Below, piece by piece: positions 6,999 to 8,721 of a stretch of 8,721 nt of DNA. The position numbers and the translations under genes are program-made. Under the pieces are notes generated by a model, which saw nothing but the letters and a program-made list of their open reading frames with translations, did no database searches and had not been told where the DNA came from. Each line of letters starts with the position of its first letter. The stretch's first letter is position 1. Origin of the DNA: Clostridia bacterium (GTDB lineage Bacteria > Bacillota > Clostridia > HGM11514); contig CAAENE010000367.1 in NCBI GenBank assembly GCA_900757255.1, forward strand, positions 1 to 8,721, given 5' to 3'.

Positions 6999-7136
6999 TT
7001 ATTCCGGTTTATTTCGATTTGTTGCTTTGTTCATGATTACTACCAAAAGATAAATTATGAGAATGACCAGAAAGATTCCGCACATACCATATAAAACAAT
7101 GGGCAGAGTATTTAATAAAGCGTCAAAATGCAACAT
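6999..7136 (-). CDS. Small OadG-like single-span membrane protein (decarboxylase accessory subunit)
   Basis: This 45-residue protein starts at ATG 7134-7136 with a good ribosome binding site (AAAGGAG, 7144-7150, 7 nt spacing) and ends with TAA at 6999-7001. Residues about 11-35 form one hydrophobic span (I-V-L-Y-G-M-C-G-I-F-L-V-I-L-I-I-Y-L), followed by a short, basic, polar tail (N-K-A-T-N-R-N-K-P-E). It follows oadB by 24 nt in the same direction and precedes the operon terminator by 4 nt. Size, topology and position match the short OadG-related subunits found next to OadB in many Firmicutes. These are thought to anchor or assemble the carboxyltransferase and biotin-carrier parts on the membrane beta subunit. 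It lacks the longer periplasmic or C-terminal extension of classical gamma subunits. The assignment rests on context and hydropathy more than on strong sequence motifs. Confidence 0.78.
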   Translation of the reverse strand: MLHFDALLNTLPIVLYGMCGIFLVILIIYLLVVIMNKATNRNKPE

Positions 7137-7143
7137 AAAACTG

Positions 7144-7150
7144 CTCCTTT
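7144..7150 (-). promoter_or_regulatory. Ribosome binding site of the small OadG-like gene
   Basis: AAAGGAG on the - strand lies in the 24-nt gap between the oadB stop codon and the ATG at 7136. The spacing of 7 nt supports real translation of this very short gene. Confidence 0.85.
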
Positions 7151-7160
7151 CCAAAATAGG

Positions 7161-8285
7161 TTATCTGGCTACCAGGCCGATAATCAGTCCGCCTGCGATA
7201 ACAGACGCAATCTGTCCGGCAACGTTGGCGCCGGCTGCGTGCATCAGCAGGAAGTTATGCGGGTCTTCAGCAAGCCCCATTTTATGAACGACACGCGAGG
7301 ACATGGGAAACGCTGAAATACCTGCCGCGCCAATCATAGGATTGATTTTCTTTTTGGAGAACAGGTTGAGCACTTTTGCAAACAGTACCCCGCCGACAGT
7401 ATCGAAAATAAAAGCGACAAGTCCGAGACAGAGAATCATGATGGTTTCCTTGGTCAGGAACAAGTCGGCCTGCATTTTAGTAGCAACAGTCAGGCCCAAA
7501 AGCAGGGTAATCAGGTTTGCCAGCACTTTTTGAGCGGTTTCAGACAGCATATTGAGAACACCGCATTCACGAATCAGGTTACCAAACATCAGAAAACCTA
7601 CCAATGCTACCGAACGAGGTGCAATCAGGCCGGCAACAATCGTAACGCAGATTGGAAACAGGATACGCGTTGTCCTTGAAATGCTTTTCTGATTATACGG
7701 CATTTTAATCTGCCGCTCTTTTTTGGTAGTAACCAATTTAATCACAGGCGGCTGTATAATCGGGACAAGAGCCATATAGGAGTATGCCGCAACGATAATA
7801 GCACCGATATACTGACTGTTAAAATAGTTCGCAACAAAAATAGAGGTTGGGCCGTCCGCCGCACCGATGATAGAAATGGAGGCGGCGTCCTGGATGTTGA
7901 ATCCGAACAGGGATGCAACCATCAGTGTAAAGAATATACCAAACTGAGCAGCCGCGCCGAACAGGAGCAGCTTCGGATTGGTCAGTAAAGGACCAAAGTC
8001 AATCATAGCTCCGATACCGATAAACAGCAGCAGGGGGAATAATTCATTTGCAATCCCGGCATTAAATAAAGTGTCAATCGGACCAAATTCCGTTACCCCT
8101 TCAATGACCTGGTTCACAGCGCCCGAGAAGGGCAGATTCACTAAAATCGTTCCGAATCCGATTGGCAGAAGCAGGGTCGGTTCCATATCCTTTTTAATTG
8201 CAAGATAAATCAGAATTCCGCCGATCACCCACATAACTACCTGCTGAATCGTAAGATTTCCCAGGTTCTCAAAAATAACTTCCAT
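7161..8285 (-). CDS. oadB: Sodium-ion-translocating decarboxylase, beta subunit (OadB/MmdB/GcdB family)
   Basis: This 374-residue polytopic membrane protein is the Na+-channel subunit of biotin-dependent decarboxylases (oxaloacetate, methylmalonyl-CoA or glutaconyl-CoA). It decarboxylates carboxybiotin on the carrier subunit and couples this to Na+ export. Key residues fit the Klebsiella oxaloacetate decarboxylase beta subunit: D144 in GAADGPT (equivalent to D203), Y170 (Y229), and N315, G319, S324 and R331 in N-P-M-I-G-A-A-G-I-S-A-F-P-M-S-S-R (N373, G377, S382, R389). The motifs G-I-G-A-M-I-D-F-G-P-L-L and H-A-A-G-A-N-V-A-G-Q are also typical. The start is ATG 8285, preceded by AAAGGATGGTGG. 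Length is slightly below the roughly 370-430 range and nothing is missing. The alpha/carboxyltransferase and biotin-carrier genes are not in this window, so the natural substrate cannot be told. Expression appears to be gated by a structured leader. Confidence 0.96.
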   Translation of the reverse strand: MEVIFENLGNLTIQQVVMWVIGGILIYLAIKKDMEPTLLLPIGFGTILVNLPFSGAVNQVIEGVTEFGPIDTLFNAGIANELFPLLLFIGIGAMIDFGPLLTNPKLLLFGAAAQFGIFFTLMVASLFGFNIQDAASISIIGAADGPTSIFVANYFNSQYIGAIIVAAYSYMALVPIIQPPVIKLVTTKKERQIKMPYNQKSISRTTRILFPICVTIVAGLIAPRSVALVGFLMFGNLIRECGVLNMLSETAQKVLANLITLLLGLTVATKMQADLFLTKETIMILCLGLVAFIFDTVGGVLFAKVLNLFSKKKINPMIGAAGISAFPMSSRVVHKMGLAEDPHNFLLMHAAGANVAGQIASVIAGGLIIGLVAR

Positions 8286-8353
8286 GAGCCACCATCCTTT
8301 TTTGTTTTATCAAAATGAAATATATATCCCTATACCGATAGGCTAAGGGTATT

Positions 8354-8394
8354 AAAAAAGACTTTTATCGCAATCAGAATTGCAATAAAAGTCT
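8354..8394 (-). terminator. Intrinsic terminator in the 5' leader of oadB (attenuator)
   Basis: On the - strand a 10-bp stem (AGACTTTTAT/ATAAAAGTCT, 8385-8394 with 8359-8368), one mismatch and a further 5 bp (GCAAT/ATTGC) close a 4-nt loop. A T run (8354-8358) follows at once. It sits 68 nt before the oadB start, downstream of the only promoter seen for that gene, and no gene lies between. It is therefore expected to end leader transcripts unless it is prevented from folding. Confidence 0.85.
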
Positions 8395-8514
8395 GGCTTT
8401 TTAAATGCATTATGCGGATTTTATAAAAAAATCGAGATTGTCGCATACTGCTACAGCACAGATTTTTTTCGGCACTTAACCTGCTTCTCCGGCTGCAAGC
8501 TACTCCCTTTTATT
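8385..8514 (-). promoter_or_regulatory. Structured leader RNA, riboswitch-like, upstream of oadB
   Basis: From the inferred transcription start (about 8514) the RNA begins AAUAAAAGGGAGUAGC. The first eight bases can pair with CUUUUAUU (8391-8384), the 5' arm of the terminator. This would make a closing P1 helix that excludes the terminator. Enclosed elements include CUUGC/GCAGG (small hairpin) and a stacked hairpin, UAUGCG (8447-8442) with CGCAUA (8416-8411), holding GAUUUU/AAAAUC. No start codon with a ribosome binding site was seen inside, so a leader peptide is unlikely. The outer sequences (GGGAGUAGC at 5', GCCAGAC at 3') recall the yybP-ykoY Mn2+ riboswitch, but its internal conserved loops were not recognised. 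The ligand is therefore unknown, and Na+, Mn2+ or a metabolite of the decarboxylase are all possible. Confidence 0.6.
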
Positions 8515-8520
8515 GAACAA

Positions 8521-8549
8521 ATTATACCATTGTATCAATAAATTGTCAA
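8521..8549 (-). promoter_or_regulatory. Full-consensus sigma-A promoter of the oadB operon
   Basis: On the - strand TTGACA (8544-8549) and TATAAT (8521-8526) are separated by exactly 17 bp, and TGG directly before TATAAT adds an extended -10. All twelve consensus bases match. Transcription should begin at about 8514-8513, giving a leader of about 229 nt. Such a strong promoter in front of a terminator implies that control acts mostly after initiation. Confidence 0.93.
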
Positions 8550-8558
8550 TAAAAAGAT

Positions 8559-8570
8559 TGATTGCAATCA
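8559..8570. promoter_or_regulatory. 12-bp perfect palindrome just upstream of the oadB -35 box
   Basis: TGATTGCAATCA is a perfect palindrome lying 9 bp upstream of the -35 element. Related TTGCA cores recur at 8583-8587 and 8656-8660. It is a plausible regulator site by position, but short palindromes in A/T-rich DNA occur by chance. The rest of 8571-8655 shows no gene or clear structure. Confidence 0.35.
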
Positions 8571-8655
8571 TACTTATTTTATTTGCAATTTTTTTATTTT
8601 TATCCTATTTATCCTAAAGGCTGGAAAAGGGATACCGGCAGGAATGACAAAAAGA

Positions 8656-8684
8656 TTGCATAAATATGAATTTAGTGGTATAAT
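8656..8684 (+). promoter_or_regulatory. Promoter facing right, out of the window
   Basis: TATAAT (8679-8684), preceded by TGG (extended -10), lies exactly 17 bp from TTGCAT (8656-8661). Transcription would start near 8691, in the middle of the 42-bp palindrome. It should drive a rightward gene starting beyond base 8721, divergent from the oadB operon. The ATG at 8716 has no ribosome binding site and is probably not that gene's start. Confidence 0.7.
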
Positions 8685-8712
8685 AACCACATGTGGTTAT
8701 TATACCACTAAA
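8671..8712. promoter_or_regulatory. 42-bp perfect palindrome, double GTGGT-N6-ACCAC operator
   Basis: Bases 8671-8691 are the exact reverse complement of 8692-8712 (21-bp arms, centre CCACAT/GTGG). Each arm itself holds GTGGT, six A/T bases and ACCAC (8675-8690 and 8693-8708), so the whole is two operator-like units separated by 2 bp. A TATAAT occurs on each strand, and the rightward one has a well-spaced -35. GGT...ACC symmetry is typical of GntR-family operators, so autorepression of an unseen regulator is plausible. There is no U run after it, so it is not a terminator. Confidence 0.8.
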
Positions 8713-8721
8713 CCTATGAGC

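Noticed and set aside
7057..8208. Short + strand open frames opposite oadB and the small subunit
   Set aside because: They are antisense shadows of well-supported genes, with no domain pattern and no ribosome binding sites.
8385..8514. THF riboswitch in the oadB leader
   Set aside because: GAGUAG and GUUAAGUG occur as in THF aptamers, but the conserved 3' part of that class (GCAUCCGCUCC-like) is absent and oadB is not a folate gene.
8385..8514. Confident naming of the oadB leader as a yybP-ykoY Mn2+ riboswitch
   Set aside because: Only the outer sequences resemble it. The internal conserved loops, including a CGUCA-like segment, were not found.
8671..8712. The 42-bp palindrome as a terminator or transposon end
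   Set aside because: No U run follows on either strand, no transposase or flanking target duplication is seen, and a correctly spaced promoter overlaps it.

Overview
The window looks like a chromosomal segment of an anaerobic, Gram-positive Clostridia-type bacterium (Bacillota), possibly gut-associated. The evidence is AGGAGG-type ribosome binding sites, consensus sigma-A promoters, A/T-flanked intrinsic terminators, a surface protein ending in three SLH repeats, and a beta subunit of a sodium-pumping decarboxylase. No mobile element, CRISPR array, rRNA or tRNA is visible. The species assignment is inference only.

Left part (1-1177): the 3' end of a rightward gene, possibly a BMP/Med-like binding lipoprotein, runs in from the left edge. 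It converges on a leftward AraC-family regulator. The two share one perfect 13-bp bidirectional terminator hairpin whose last bases hold the regulator's stop codon. Centre (1178-6865): divergent from the regulator is a very large secreted enzyme of 1815 aa. It has a signal peptide, four N-terminal beta-sandwich modules (two of them a tandem duplication), a Pro/Thr/Ser linker, three Ig-like repeats, a GH16 catalytic domain with an intact E-L-D-F-C-E active site, two FIVAR-like helical modules, a further beta domain and three SLH repeats. It is probably a wall-anchored polysaccharide hydrolase controlled by the neighbouring AraC protein. Its leader carries an 11-bp inverted repeat whose right arm abuts the ribosome binding site.

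Right part (6866-8721): two back-to-back terminators separate the hydrolase from a leftward two-gene unit. This unit is oadB (Na+-translocating decarboxylase beta subunit), followed 24 nt later by a 45-aa single-membrane-span OadG-like protein. The unit starts at a full-consensus TTGACA-N17-TATAAT promoter and has a roughly 229-nt structured leader ending in an intrinsic terminator. The first 8 nt of the transcript can pair with the 5' arm of that terminator, which is riboswitch/attenuator architecture. The leader ends (GGGAGUAGC ... GCCAGAC) partly resemble the yybP-ykoY class, but I cannot place the interior.

At the right edge is a second promoter facing out of the window. Its TATAAT lies inside a perfect 42-bp palindrome made of two GTGGT-N6-ACCAC units, an operator for an unseen gene. 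The items most worth following up are the oadB leader RNA, the 42-bp palindrome, and the substrate of the GH16 enzyme.
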